Shown: positions 25,301 to 36,905 of the stretch, piece by piece | Layout: every line of letters begins with the position of its first letter | Position numbering within the stretch: the stretch's first letter is position 1 | Origin: Gymnorhina tibicen | Taxonomy: Eukaryota > Chordata > Aves > Passeriformes > Artamidae | Direction of reading: 5' to 3' | Length of the DNA stretch: 64,000 nucleotides | NCBI GenBank assembly: GCA_013399875.1 | Contig: VXAZ01002267.1 | Location: 1,577,446-1,641,445 of the forward strand | The notes under the pieces: generated by a model | Database searches by the model: none | The model's input: only the letters and a program-made list of their open reading frames with translations | What the model was told of the DNA's origin: nothing | Position numbers and translations under genes: made by a program

Positions 25301-28300
25301 AGGCTTGTGACATGCTTGTCTGTCATCCCTGGACAATGAAACTGCTATTGCAGTTTCTCTGGGATGCTGGGGATTAAAAGCCTTTTCTGGGTGACACTGC
25401 AGAGCCAGGGAAGCAAGAAGCACGCTTCCTTGCTGCTGCCTGCTAACCAAGGGCTTTGCAACTCAGAGCTGATGCTAAAAGCATCCAGGTACCCCCACTC
25501 AGGGGTGGTCTAACAGGACCCCCCCAGCTCCAATTCCATACCTGGGTATTTTGCATCCACACTGGTTTTTTCTTCTCTACTTTTTAAATGACAGTGAGGC
25601 AGTGAAGCCTTTGATGTTCCCAGGAGTCCTGCTTCAGTGCCTTTCTCTGCACACACCCACCAGCACCCAGCCAACCCAAGGAGATCTTCATCTGCAGGCA
25701 GCATGGTGTGTCCTCCCAAAGGGATAGCACCATGTCTCCACACACCCACCTGATCCTACCTGGTCCCCTAGGTGGCTTGACACGTGCCACTTGCTCCCAG
25801 CTGCCTCCATCCACTTTAACCCAGGTCACCTCAGCTTTTTTCCCTTGTTTCCCACCCAATTCCCCATTCTCACTAGCTACGCTGACAGCCCTGCTCATCT
25901 CTTCCTACCCGCAGGCTTGGGAAGCTGAAACACCCCATCAAGTAACACACCTAGTTAACTGTGTAATGCTGTACCTATGGGGCAATTCCATCCCAGCACC
26001 TGCAGGGATCCTGATTACACCCTAAAACATGATATTTCAATTTCATTATCTGATCAGGCATTAGCAACGAGCACCACTAATGAGTATATTAGTCAGTTCC
26101 TTTATTAAACTAGCGGCAGCATTTGATGCAATGACCTCCTGATGTAGCTCTTTGATGCCATGTGATTTGATTTTTATTTCTTCTTTTTTTTTTCCTTTTA
26201 ATTGAGAAAGATACAGCAAAGCAAATAAAAGAACTGTGAGGAGCAGAATTAGCATGTTGGCAAAGCAGGCAAATACATGTTCAGCTAGGAGAATAAATTT
26301 TATTGTAACTGCAGAAGAAGCAAGTGGCGAGCTCTAGCTAGCTAACATTTGAATATAACCATTCATTACTCCTGCCATTATTATTATGAATTTGTTGTTG
26401 TTATTCTATTACACAGCCAGTCCTGAGGACTGGTTTTGCCATCTGTAACCTGGCGATCTTTCACCCTTAGCAATTGTTGTTTGGCCGTGTTACCACAGGG
26501 CTCTTGTGCAAGAGGCTGCACAAGCCCTGAACAAAAAGGGGATACCAGCCCCGGGGCATTTCCAGAGTAAGTGACAGATGAGTGACAACAGGCAGATGCT
26601 AATGGACAGAGGAGCATGAGGAAACAGGGTCACACATGTGGCTGAATCCAGGGTGAGGTTTTGGAGCAAGCTTCATGTTCAGCCAGCTACCAACTCCATC
26701 AGTGAAGAATTGCATTCAAGCACTTAAATTCCTATGTCCTGGCCAAACTCCAGCCTGGGGACTAATACAGAACATCCTACCAAAACTCCCATTATTGTTT
26801 TCACTAGAGAAATCATCACACTTTTCCTTCCGAGAAACTCTGATACCACAGTCACAGCCCTGGATGACTCCTGAAACCCTTTCCAAACATGACTGCATTT
26901 TCACAGATTTCATCTCAGGTCCAGTTCTAACCTGATATTTAATCATGAGAGTGTTCAGGGCTCCTTTGGATAATTACTGGAGGTATTAAGCCATCCCAAA
27001 CTGAAGCATCAGGTGCTTTGCACCCAGGCAAATCGCTTGCATGGGCTTACATAAGAAGCATTTACACCGGCCATAGATCATTTGTGGCCCTGCTCTGGCA
27101 TGTTGTCACATGGAACATCATCATACCATCCACCTGGCTTTGGGATTTTGAGGCCAGCTCACTCAGGCTGCTGGAAGTAAGCTGGGAAGTACATAGGAGA
27201 TTTTAACAGAATTATTTCTGCAGTCATTTTTCTTCAGGAATCCAAGGACCAAAAAACAAACTGAGAAGATGAAGACAGAAAAAATATCTCTATTACTATG
27301 GTAAGTATTGGAAGGCCCAACCTGCCTACTTCCTGCATGATCTTGTATCCAACAGGTTAAAATATTACTGCCAATGTGCCAAGAATGTAGTTGAAACCTA
27401 GTAGTCATGTGCCACCAAGCTGTTGTCTTCTTCCCCATCAGTAGTAAACTTGATCCCCACTGCCTTGGAGGATGTGCCTGCACTGGGCCTATTTATAGTC
27501 ACCACAGGTGGGTTTCTGCTGGGTCCAGAAGGCTGATTCAGATTTCTCTTCAAGGAAAACAGGGCCCTACATCAAGGTTCAGGACCAAAATCCTGCCCAG
27601 AAATAATGCCAAATCCTTAGCAACTCAAGCAATACTTCCATGACTTCTCTTAACCAGGACTGGCAGGTGAGCCCTCCACTGCCCATCTTCATGGTAGCTG
27701 GGAACTGGGCATTTTTGGGGGATACCTACAGAAGACCAAACAGGAGCTGGGGACCCCTCTCCTCCCAATATGCTGGAGGAGCTCAGCCAAACTGGGCTCT
27801 GTTGTGTCTTTTTAAGCCGACCCTCTGCTGCAAATCCCCCAGCCAAGGTCTGTGTCCACACATCCCTGGCATGCCTCCCAGCACACCCGGGTCTGTAATG
27901 GGCCTGCCTCCATCTGACTGCCCAGTTAACATCCTCCTGCTGCCTCCTTAATTATAATCCCTTTATTTTATCTAACCCCAATTGTAGCAGTTGGTGAGTC
28001 ACCAGGCTCCATAACAAGACGATCAGGACACATTTCGTATTACACTGCAGTTTTCATTCCAGGGCGTAGGCTGAAGGCGTTGTTTATTTATTTTAATTTG
28101 GTTCGGTTTGGGGTTTTCTCACAGGTGATGGAGTACAGAGATTTAAGCAGGGGGTAGAAGGGTGGAAGGGGTAAAAAACAAAAACAACCTCAATCCATCT
28201 GGATCAATTAAATCTTGTTGAAAAGTTTTCAACCTCAGGGTTGCCTGAGGTAGGTCTAATAGTCACAGTCTTTGGCATTTAATGAAAATGCTAATGATTT

Positions 28301-29640
28301 CTCCTTTGGAATATATTTTCACTTCTAGTTTGAACAAGATGCATCTCTCCTCCAATCAATTCCACAAGCTCTTAATTTTTTTCCTCCCCATTTATGCGCG
28401 TGCCCCTTCAGGGCAAATTAAGAAATTATTGCCTCTATCCAAAAAGTAGCTGAAATGTGCAGCCTTATGCTTCACGTCACAGGGGTGGGGAAGAAAAAAA
28501 TCTTTACATGGGAGCAACAATCCCGTTTGTGTCTGACTTGCGTAGGAAAAATATGGCGTCAAACCTTTCTCATCCTGGTTCTCCAGGGAAAACTGCAGGC
28601 ACAGGTCTCAGCCTGTGAAAATCACCATTGATCCAACAGAGCTGCCTTTGGATTGAAGACCTCACCTGCAAGGTTCAATTTTCTTGTTAGTAGTTCATTG
28701 TAGTGAGAATAAGAGTGAGCAAATAATGAGAGGGATGTTTAAATATAGGATGAGACTTTTTTCCCCCAGTTTCTAAGGGATCAGAATGGAGATGAGTGCT
28801 TCAGGTCATCTATAAACTCTGGAGAGAGACAGGTTTGCACCAAACTAGACACTGAAATTTTTAATGGCTGAAATATGATGGCTGAAATAAAGGTGTCGAG
28901 TGGAAGAATTGCCACAAGTCAAACCCACTTAGAATTTGCAAAGGAAATTCAAGCAAATCACAAAAGTTTCCAGTAAAGGATGGGAATGCTGAACACAGGC
29001 TTAGAGGCATAAAGGCTAATGGAAAAGAGGGATGGGAGTATGAAGTGTTTTCTTGAAATTGCCATCAGCTTAAGGGAAAACTAAACAATCTCCCTGCAGA
29101 GGTCTGAGAAAAGGCACAAAGAATCATTAGTTTTGCCTAAACTAGCATATTAAACAAGTCCAGGGCATGTGATTGCCCTGCTCTTAGCTCTGTCCCTAGC
29201 AAGTTTTGTCCTGTGGCACCTGATATGCTGAGGGGTGGTTGAGAAGATATCATGTGCATTATTCCCACTACACAGTACCCACAGGACAACTCTTTTTGGG
29301 TGGGAAGTTGGATTTTAAAGTGTAGGTGCACTGTCTCAAGCCATGCCCTGCCATGATTTTTGGGATCAGAGAATAAACCCTGGACCATTTTATTTACTTT
29401 TCTAAACATAGGCACTAAATCTGACTATGAATAATTTTAAAAGGTCTACAAAGTCCTAAGCTGAAGGAGTTAAACCAGAAGATGTGGGCTGGCAGCAGCA
29501 GTAAGTCAGATTATGGAACACATTCGGCAATAAAGAATAATTAAAGGCATGCATGCAAATGAAAATTGCAATAAAACACGTGTTTTAGAAAAGATAGCCC
29601 ACTCTGAACTGACCTGATAATTTGCTTTGATAGATCACTG
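22332..29640. other. Gene-free stretch
   Basis: No gene recognised. It contains CA-rich runs at 22979-23036, an ancestral-motif copy near 22446-22480, a T13 run at 23149, and a compact low-repeat segment at 26040-26240 that could be a conserved element. Short frames have no domains. Confidence 0.5.
22979..23036. repeat. Imperfect CA-rich repeat
   Basis: Three CACACA runs separated by non-repeat spacers. Short and degenerate. Confidence 0.7.
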
Positions 29641-29885
29641 ATTTTCTAATGAAGGAAATGTAGTAGATCTAATCTCTCTGGACTTCAGTAAAGCATTTGA
29701 TATGGTACCTCATGAGAAATTATTAAGTGGTAGAATATGGAGATCAGGAGAGCAATTTTATGATGGAAAGGGGAGTCACTACATAGGAAATTACAACAGG
29801 TGGTGTTAAGCTGGAAAGAAGTTCTGACTGCAATTCTTCAGAAATCAGTTTGGGGACTGAATTTATTTCTGAAAAGTGTGATGCG
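29641..29885 (+). pseudogene. Old CR1-type reverse transcriptase fragment
   Basis: Translating from about 29658 gives VVDLISLDFSKAFDMVPHEK. This matches the reverse transcriptase block of CR1-clade LINEs, where the LDFSKAFDxVPH motif carries the first catalytic Asp. Further right, acaacaggtggtgttaagctgg, aaagaagttctgactg and ttcttcagaaatcagtttgggg align by eye with the next RT segment (the region encoding GVPQGSVLGP, degraded here). No long frame is kept, so it is dead. It differs from the younger CR1 tails nearby and is probably an older subfamily. Confidence 0.75.
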
Positions 29886-29888
29886 TGT

Positions 29889-30855
29889 ATCATAGAATCA
29901 TAGACTCATTCAGTTTGGAAAAGACCTTTAAGATCACTGAGTCCAACCATTAACCCAGCACTGCCAAGGCCACCACTAACCCATATCCCCACATGCCACA
30001 TCTACATGTTTTTAAATTCCTCCAGGAATGGTGACTCCACTGCTTGCCTTGGTAAAGTGCTGAAGACACTGGTGAAGACATTTTTCCTCATATTCAATCT
30101 AAACCTTCACTGGCAGGACTTGAGGGCATCTCCTCTTGTCACTTGTTATTTGGGAGAAAAATCAACCCCCACCTCGCTACAGCCTCCTTCCAGGTAGTTG
30201 TAGAGGGCAGTAAGGCTCCCTTTAATCCTCCTTTCTTCCAGACTAAACAACCCCAGTTCCCTCAGCTGCTCCTTATGTGACTTACTCTCTAGACCCTTCA
30301 CCAGCTTCTTTTCCCTTCTCTAGACATGCTCCAGCACCTCAATGTCTTTCTTTATAGAATTATACATTAGTGTATCTTGGAAGAGACCTTCAAAGTTCAT
30401 CTAATCCAGGAGCCCAAAATTGAACACAGGACTTGAGGTGTGTCCTCACCAGTGTGGAGTTCAGAGGGACAATCACTGCCCTGGTCCTGCTGGCCACACT
30501 ATTTTTGATCCAAGCCATGATGCCACTGGCCTTCTTGGCCACCTGGGCACAGCTGACTCATCCAGCTGTCAACCAACACCTCCAGGTCCTGTTCAGACAC
30601 TCTTCCCCAAGCCCATAGCACTGCAAGGAGTTGTTGTGACCCAAGGGCAGGACCCACAATTTTGCCTTATTGAACCTCATCCAACTGGCCCTCAGCCCAT
30701 GGATCCAGCCTGTCCAGATCCCTCTGCAGAGCCTTCCCACCCTCCAGCTGATCAACACTCCTGCCCAAGTCAGTGTCATCTGTGAACTTACTGAGGATGC
30801 ACTCAATCACCTCATGCAGATCTTTGATATGGTATTAAACAGAACTGGATCAAGC
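29889..30855 (-). mobile_element. Long CR1 LINE copy (3' UTR plus end of ORF2), disrupted
   Basis: The longest CR1 here. From its 3' end at the left it shows catagaatcatagactcat, aacccagcactgccaaggcc, cactggcaggacttgagg and ctcagctgctccttatg. The ORF2 end follows, in antisense: ctggtcctgctggccacac, ccttcttggccacctggg, gttgttgtgacccaagg, gatccagcctgtccagatcc, gtgaacttactgaggatgc and ggtattaaacagaactgg. Frames are broken. A second, short CR1 tail interrupts it at about 30353-30409. Confidence 0.95.
30353..30409 (-). mobile_element. Short CR1 tail nested in the 29889-30855 CR1
   Basis: Between caatgtctttctt and agcccaaaattgaacacagg, which are nearly adjacent in intact CR1, sits atagaattatacattagtg, tatcttggaagagacctt, caaagttcatctaatcc. 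This is itself the reverse complement of a CR1 3' terminus. Host and insert have the same orientation. The few host bases normally lying between the flanks appear lost or replaced. Confidence 0.8.
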
Positions 30856-33800
30856 ATTAAAAGAGAGCACATGACATGGCTACCAAAAATCTGCCTCATA
30901 AAGTATTTCCCAAAAGGAGAGGGGAATTTCTGTCTTGTTCTGCACAAAGCACATGGAAGGCAACCTCCAAAGCAACAAAACAGATCCTAGTTACCTGTAT
31001 TTGGGAGAGATTAACTCAGAGTACAAAGCTAAAGTGCTGAGATGTGTCAGAAAAAGAAGATACATCTTGGTTTGTTTACCTGAACAAAGCGAGGACTGGG
31101 ACAACAGTGATGATTTACATATAAATACATCAGGAGAGCAAATAGGGAGAAAAAAAGATATATTTAAACTAAAAGATAGCATGGGCACAACAAATGGCAT
31201 AAACTAAAACTAAATAAACACAGGCTGGTGAAAGACCTGAACAACTTCCAGTTTGTGCAGTGAGAGTAAAAACATACCAACAAGAAAGTTCCTTCCCCAT
31301 GAACCATTTTCATGGAAGAGTTTAACGGAGAGAAGAGATACAACTTAGAGAATCAAGAGGAGCCCTCCAGCTTTACATGTCTGTATGTGAGAAAGGACAA
31401 GTAAACTTCTTGAAGACAGAAAAACCTGTCTGGTATGCTACACCAAAAACTGTCTGGTTGTCCTTTTAGCACCTGGTACTTCCTTTTTCTCATCAGGCTG
31501 CTGGTGTTTCGCTTGTAAGAATAAACTAATTGAATAGCACATTGACAGATTTGCATGCCACAGTCCTCCCGCTTCTGATTTCTTTGTTGCATTTGTGTAC
31601 ATCTAAGCCAAGAGAAAAAGAAAAGGAAAAAAACCCAACAACAACTAGCAGGAGAAACAAAGCAAACACACGTGCACACAGCGCTTCCAAACTGCTCGTG
31701 AGAGCAAACAATAGTAGGAAGGGATAACTACCACTCTCAGGGCTCTCAGATGATCAGGTCAGCGAAGCAGACACAAGGAAAGGGGATTTTAAGAAACAAA
31801 TAATACCTGTGCCTGAAATGGGAGCTTTGCTGTAAAGAGAAGAGAAACATATGCTTTTCAGCTGGAGTGGATTTCTTATGTTGCTCAGAAGTGACTGGCT
31901 CATCCTCAGTGTAAAGGACCGGTGTTGTATTAACCGTTCTGTATCAGTTTCCCTCTCGAGTCCCCTGCCTGAGCTGCCGGGTTATTTCATTTCTGACAGG
32001 CAGCACAATCAGGAGCCTGGGGTAACTCAAGTCCCCAGGTGGTGCTGAGCAGACATCCATCTGTGCTTCCTGGGATGCACATCTATACCCCATCAGGGCT
32101 GGATTGTCTGGGCAGCATTGGTCAGGAGCTGGGACAAGTGGTGACAGTGGACTGGCAAATGCAAGGCCCTAGTGTTCACAGGGTACCACATCAGCTGGAG
32201 GTTTTGATAGGATCCCTGATGTCCTGCCCCTTCTTCTCTGTGAGCTGACCTTGTCTGAAAGGGAACAACGCAGTCTCAGCATCCTTCTCATTGAGAGCAG
32301 AAAGTCCCCTGGGAGCACGTGGGCCTCAGGAAGCTCTGTGAGAAGCCTGATTGTCAGAGCACAGGCAAAATGTGTGCTCTGCAAGTAGTTTAACAAATTT
32401 TGGGTTCATCATCATTCTCCCTGTTCTCATGTGGTATTGTTTATGCTTAAGCCAGCATTCTGAAACAGGCACTGCCAGGTTCTGCATCATGACGGCAACA
32501 GAGCTGGCTCCTTTATTATGTATCCATTCCTAACTGAAAATAAGGCATTTGCCCCTGGGGAAGAGGGAGGTGAGCTACCGTCTGAGTTTTTCTCTGTACC
32601 ACCCTCTACCTCACATGGTTTCAGAGCCAACATACACAAAGTTTCCTTTGCCTTCAACCTACGTACCTGAACACAGTCCCACTCCCAACTATTCCCTCCC
32701 TGCAGTTGTTTGCCCACTTCTCGGAATTGTATTTCAGCTGTCTATGGCCTGGATCCAGTGGGAAAAAAAAAAGTATCTCCCAAGACCAGAGCTGTTATTT
32801 ACCATAGACCTAGATTCCTTTGGTACAGGAGCATTTGCTTGCTTGGAAGACCAAGACTCACAGCTGAAATGTAGGAGATTTTCCCGAAACTAGAGCTGGG
32901 AGTTATCCCCAAACCCTACATTTAAGCAGAATAACGTCAGGGGAGTCTGGACCTGCTTTGATCTTTACAGCATCAGCCCCTCTCTCTCCAAGCTCAAAGC
33001 AAAGCAGATTGGGACTTGCCATCTTGGCCCAAATGAACATCAAGATAGATGCTGAAGACTTCTTTGTTCCTTGAATGTCAACTGTAAGTGTGAGTCATTG
33101 TAGCTTCAGGAAGGAGGGAACCTCTCAGACAAGGTCTTTCTGAGGGAGAGATGGGAATTGATAGCTGATGTAGGAGATCCAGTTTTAAAGATATGAAGCT
33201 AGATTCTCAAGGGCACTTGTCTCCCATTGATTCCTAAGTGCCTTGTGACATCCAACCATAATGACTGAATCTGAAAATAATTAATTTCAAGGGAATCCGA
33301 GTGCATCGTTCCAGCTTGTTGCAGTGCTTAATAAAACTAAATATCTGTGTATCACCCAGATAACAGCTTAAAGCTCAGTTGTACTCTTTATCTCCTGATA
33401 AACCTTTCCCCACAACCAGATCTACTTTCTTGGGCTGCAAGTGTGATTGTTCCCCTCTCAGTACAGCTCTGTATTTTTTTCTCATTAAGTGAATTCAATG
33501 GGATTTCTTACACGAGGGTGGAGCGACTTAACAATGAACAACTTGGCAAAATTGGGCTTTATGTAATTACTTGAGGATTTGGCCCAACATACTGGTACAA
33601 CATGAGATGTATCTCATGATCTTTCACTTGCGTAACCCTCTTCCTCTTGTTGTTTATTGTCATCCCTTGCTGGGTTAGTTCCTTGGGGCAGAGACCTTTT
33701 ATTTAATTAGTCTGGAAAGCGCCTGGCACACCTACAGAGCCATATTAATAATGAGAAACAGTACTAACCTACCCACAAGAAGATGCGAGCTTCCTTGCAA

Positions 33801-34156
33801 GATATGTGACAGGGTACAACCACAGTGATCAGTCACATTCTGACCCAATAGGGCTCACCTGGGTTTGTCTTGGGTGGGAAACTTATCACTGTCATGTCCC
33901 CAGGCTTTTTCTCCTCTTATATTCCGAAAATGTCATTATGACAGATCACCTGCTGATTAGATTTACCTCAAATAATAAGCTAATAAGTGTTTCTTACACC
34001 TTCTGGAAGTCCCTTTCCAAGCATTAGAAGAGGGAAAAAATAGTAGGTGGACAGCAGGTCTCATGGAGCTCGTGTCCAAGTGATTTTTATCTGCTGGCTG
34101 ATTGACTTCTAACAGGGTAGCACTAAGGCTGAAGCAGGAGCTCCCTTATTAGTTAA
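30856..34156. other. Gene-free stretch
   Basis: No gene recognised. It contains an ancestral-motif fragment near 33201-33240 and a SINE/LINE tail-like piece at 33640-33765. Frames of 60-114 codons lack domains. Confidence 0.5.
33640..33765 (+). mobile_element. Ancient L3/MIR-type tail remnant
   Basis: ttccttggggcagagacctt, then tctggaaagcgcctggcac and taataatgag resemble the old amniote repeat tail 'ctccttggggcagggacc...cagcgcctagcacaatgg...aataataa'. I cannot tell by eye which family (L3/CR1-like or MIR) it belongs to. Confidence 0.45.
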
Positions 34157-34522
34157 AAAGAGAGAGAGAGAAAGAGACAGAGAAAGAAAGAGTGAGAGAA
34201 AGAAAGAAAGAAAGAAAGAAAGAAAAAGAAAGAGAGAAAGAAAGAGAAAGAAAACTGAAAGAGGAGAAAAAGAAGAAGAGAAGAGAAGAGGAGAGGAGAG
34301 GAGAAGAGAAGAGAAGAGGAGAGGAGAGGAGAAGAGAAGAGAAGAGGAGAGGAGAGGAGAAGAGAAGAGAAGAGGAGAGGAGAGGAGAAGAGAAGAGAAG
34401 AGGAGAGGAGAGGAGAAGAGAAGAGAAGAGGAGAGGAGAGGAGAAGAGAAGAGAAGAGGAGAGGAGAGGAGAAGAGAAGAGAAGAGGAGAGGAGAGGAGA
34501 AGAGAAGAGAAAGGAAAGAAAG
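34157..34522. repeat. Purine-rich complex satellite with a 28-bp higher-order unit
   Basis: The left part (34157-34254) is AG/AAAG repeat with a few pyrimidines. From 34257 to 34522 the plus strand is pure purine. From about 34285 to 34510 a block of three AGAAG-type units alternates with a block of AGGAG-type units. The start of the GAGAAGAG block recurs at 34301, 34329 and 34357, which fixes a period of 28 bp, about eight copies. The 134- and 177-codon frames across it (REEKRRGEEK, LLFSSPLL) are repeat artefacts with a matching 28-residue period. Confidence 0.95.
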
Positions 34523-36734
34523 CTTATGCATGTGTTTGTGACTTATTAGATGCCACAGAGAAAACAGAAGCAGGCAGTGATTTCTGTGGTATCTGATAGG
34601 ACATAAACCAATTAAAGCTGTTTCTACAGGTAGGGCATTCAAAACATCATTCCTGTGTGGATTCTCTAATGTCTAACAAGGGTGGACCTAGCATTGCTGT
34701 CTTTCTTTCAACAAAATCTCCAGCTCCAGTGCAGTACTGTTTTCCGGCAGCTTACAGGAGCTGCATATCTTTAAATCTACAGTCCCGCTGTCAAATGTGA
34801 TTGAATTTGGCTAATGGCTTCCAGAGTTACCAGGCAGACAGACACACAGGCATGCACACACATCCCGCCGCACAGCATTGTCTCATGAGCCAAATTTCCA
34901 TCAGAAAGGAAACTTATGGAAAGCAACATGGCCAGCTCCCCCTTGATCACACCCCAGGTGTGAAACACTGGTCTGCACCCACATGGAACGTCAATCTTTG
35001 CCAACAGCCCAGCAACAGGCAGCCCAACAGCCCTCATTTAGCTGTGCATCATGCCCTGCCAAAAGCACCATGTTTTCCTTTGTCACTGCTTAAGGAAGAG
35101 TCTAGAGGTGTCACTGACTTTCCCTTTTTGTCCCATCCAGCAAAGCCAGCGTGGAGAAACAGAACTGGAAGAGCATGCTACATGTGTGGCTTTTTGTTGT
35201 ACCTATGGCATAGCCTGAATTTCAGAGGCCGTGTTTTGGAGGCTTTCTGTACTCTCGGGAGAAATGTAGGCACCTCAAAAAGGCAATTTGGATGTTACAT
35301 GAATTAAACACAGGTTTTTCAGTCAGATGCCAGTAGGAAGAAGAGTTGAATCCTGCTCAGAATGTGGGGGGTTGGGGTTTTTTTTAAGCTGAAGGGGGCC
35401 CCAAAGTCATCAAATCCTGCCACACTTCCTCAGTTCACCTGATTCTTTTGATAGCTCCCAGGCTGTGGATGTCAGCTTTTATCAGAGAGAAAAGACAATC
35501 TGAATGGCAACAAAACCATGCTGGGAATAAAACTGAAGTCTATTTAAAAAAAAAAAAATACAGGAGGAGAGAAAAAAACCAACAATGCACACTAAAATAT
35601 TCCATATGCTCTTATGGTGGGTTGCCCTCGGCACATAGAGAAAGATTGTAACTAGGCACAATCTGATAAGGCAGAATGCAACTGCGAGCTACTAGGCAAC
35701 CACCAAAAAAAGAGGAAGAAAAAGGAAAGAATAAGCATACACACAAAAAAGAATAAGTTAGAAGACGGAGGTGAAACTGAGTTTCTGTGCATAAAATATC
35801 ACTGTTCATGGAGGACCAGATGTTAATAAAACTTTGCAGGGGTTTCCAAGTGAGGCCATGACTGAGGCTGCAATCTGGATGCTGCACAATGATGCCTGTT
35901 GTAGTCTAGCTGGTTTTCTTTCCCTTTTCCTTGCATGGTGGAGAAACACACGCCAACCGCATAATCACAAGGCACCCTCGGCACCTCCTTCTCCCTCTCT
36001 TTGTAGGTCTCACGCCACTGTCAAGCCTTGTCATTAATAGAAGCCTTGATCCTGCAATATGAAGCACACACGGGATGGTTCTCACACGGGGAGCTTCTCT
36101 TCACATGGAGAGCAGCTTTTCACCGGGATGCCGAGGAAGGGTGTTGCACTGCAAAGATGTCAGCCAAGGTCTGCAAAGCTAGTTTTGTTCCCAAACTTAT
36201 GGTTTCCCAATAAAACTCATGTATGTTAGCACATAATTAGAAGTTAAGCTATGGTGGATCTAGACCTGAGATCGTGAAGGACAATTGCTGTTTCCTAGCA
36301 CAACAGGTCTGATTGCTGATTAGGAATTCGACGCACTACTGCAATAAATATTAATAATAATAATTCACTAAATCTAGGCTTGCAGCTCTGTTTCAAGCAG
36401 ACATTGTATTGCTATTAAGCAGGCTTCCATGCATCCTGAGAAAGCGTGTCTCCTTACAAAATGGAAATGTGATCCTGCAGTCCTACCCTATGGTAGCAGT
36501 CAGGCCCAGGAACAGCGCCAAAAAGCTCAGCAAGATGAGCCTGTACAAGGGCCATTTTACATAAAGCAGGAGTAATCATGGAAACATGGCTCTCTGGATT
36601 GGAACCAAGCCCCTGAGTCACAGAGCGGGACCCCCCTGTTGTAGTTTCTGTGAAAACACACAGCAACGTGGGAACACGGCCTCATTTGAAGAGACAAAGG
36701 GCAAAATCCCTTATTCTGGATTTTTAGGGCAAGC

Positions 36735-36905
36735 TCTTTCACACCAACCTGCTCTTTGGCTTTGAGCAAATCACTTTGCTTGCTTAAGTTTGTTGTTTTT
36801 TTAAATTAGTACCGAAAATGGGTTTCGACACATTTTTCCTCACGGGGGTGTTGGGAGGCTGAGTTAATAAATGCTTGCCAAGCAGTAGGAGATTCTCAGA
36901 TGAAT
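36735..36905 (+). mobile_element. MIR-like SINE remnant
   Basis: ctttgagcaaatcactttgc, ttcctcacgggggtgttggg, ggctgagttaataaatgc and gattctcagatga follow the order of the MIR right half (gggcaagtcacttaacc...tcagggttgttgtgagg...ttaatg...agcgctttgagatcctcgg). Moderately decayed. Confidence 0.5.

Noticed and set aside
30420..30990. Plus-strand frames of 106-121 codons
   Set aside because: Antisense of the CR1 ORF2 end; not host genes.
34109..34642. 177- and 134-codon frames rich in LFSSPLL or REEKRRGEE
   Set aside because: Produced by the purine satellite; periodicity equals the DNA unit.
34801..35307. 168-codon plus-strand frame
   Set aside because: No known motif or family resemblance; length is attainable by chance in 64 kb of both strands.
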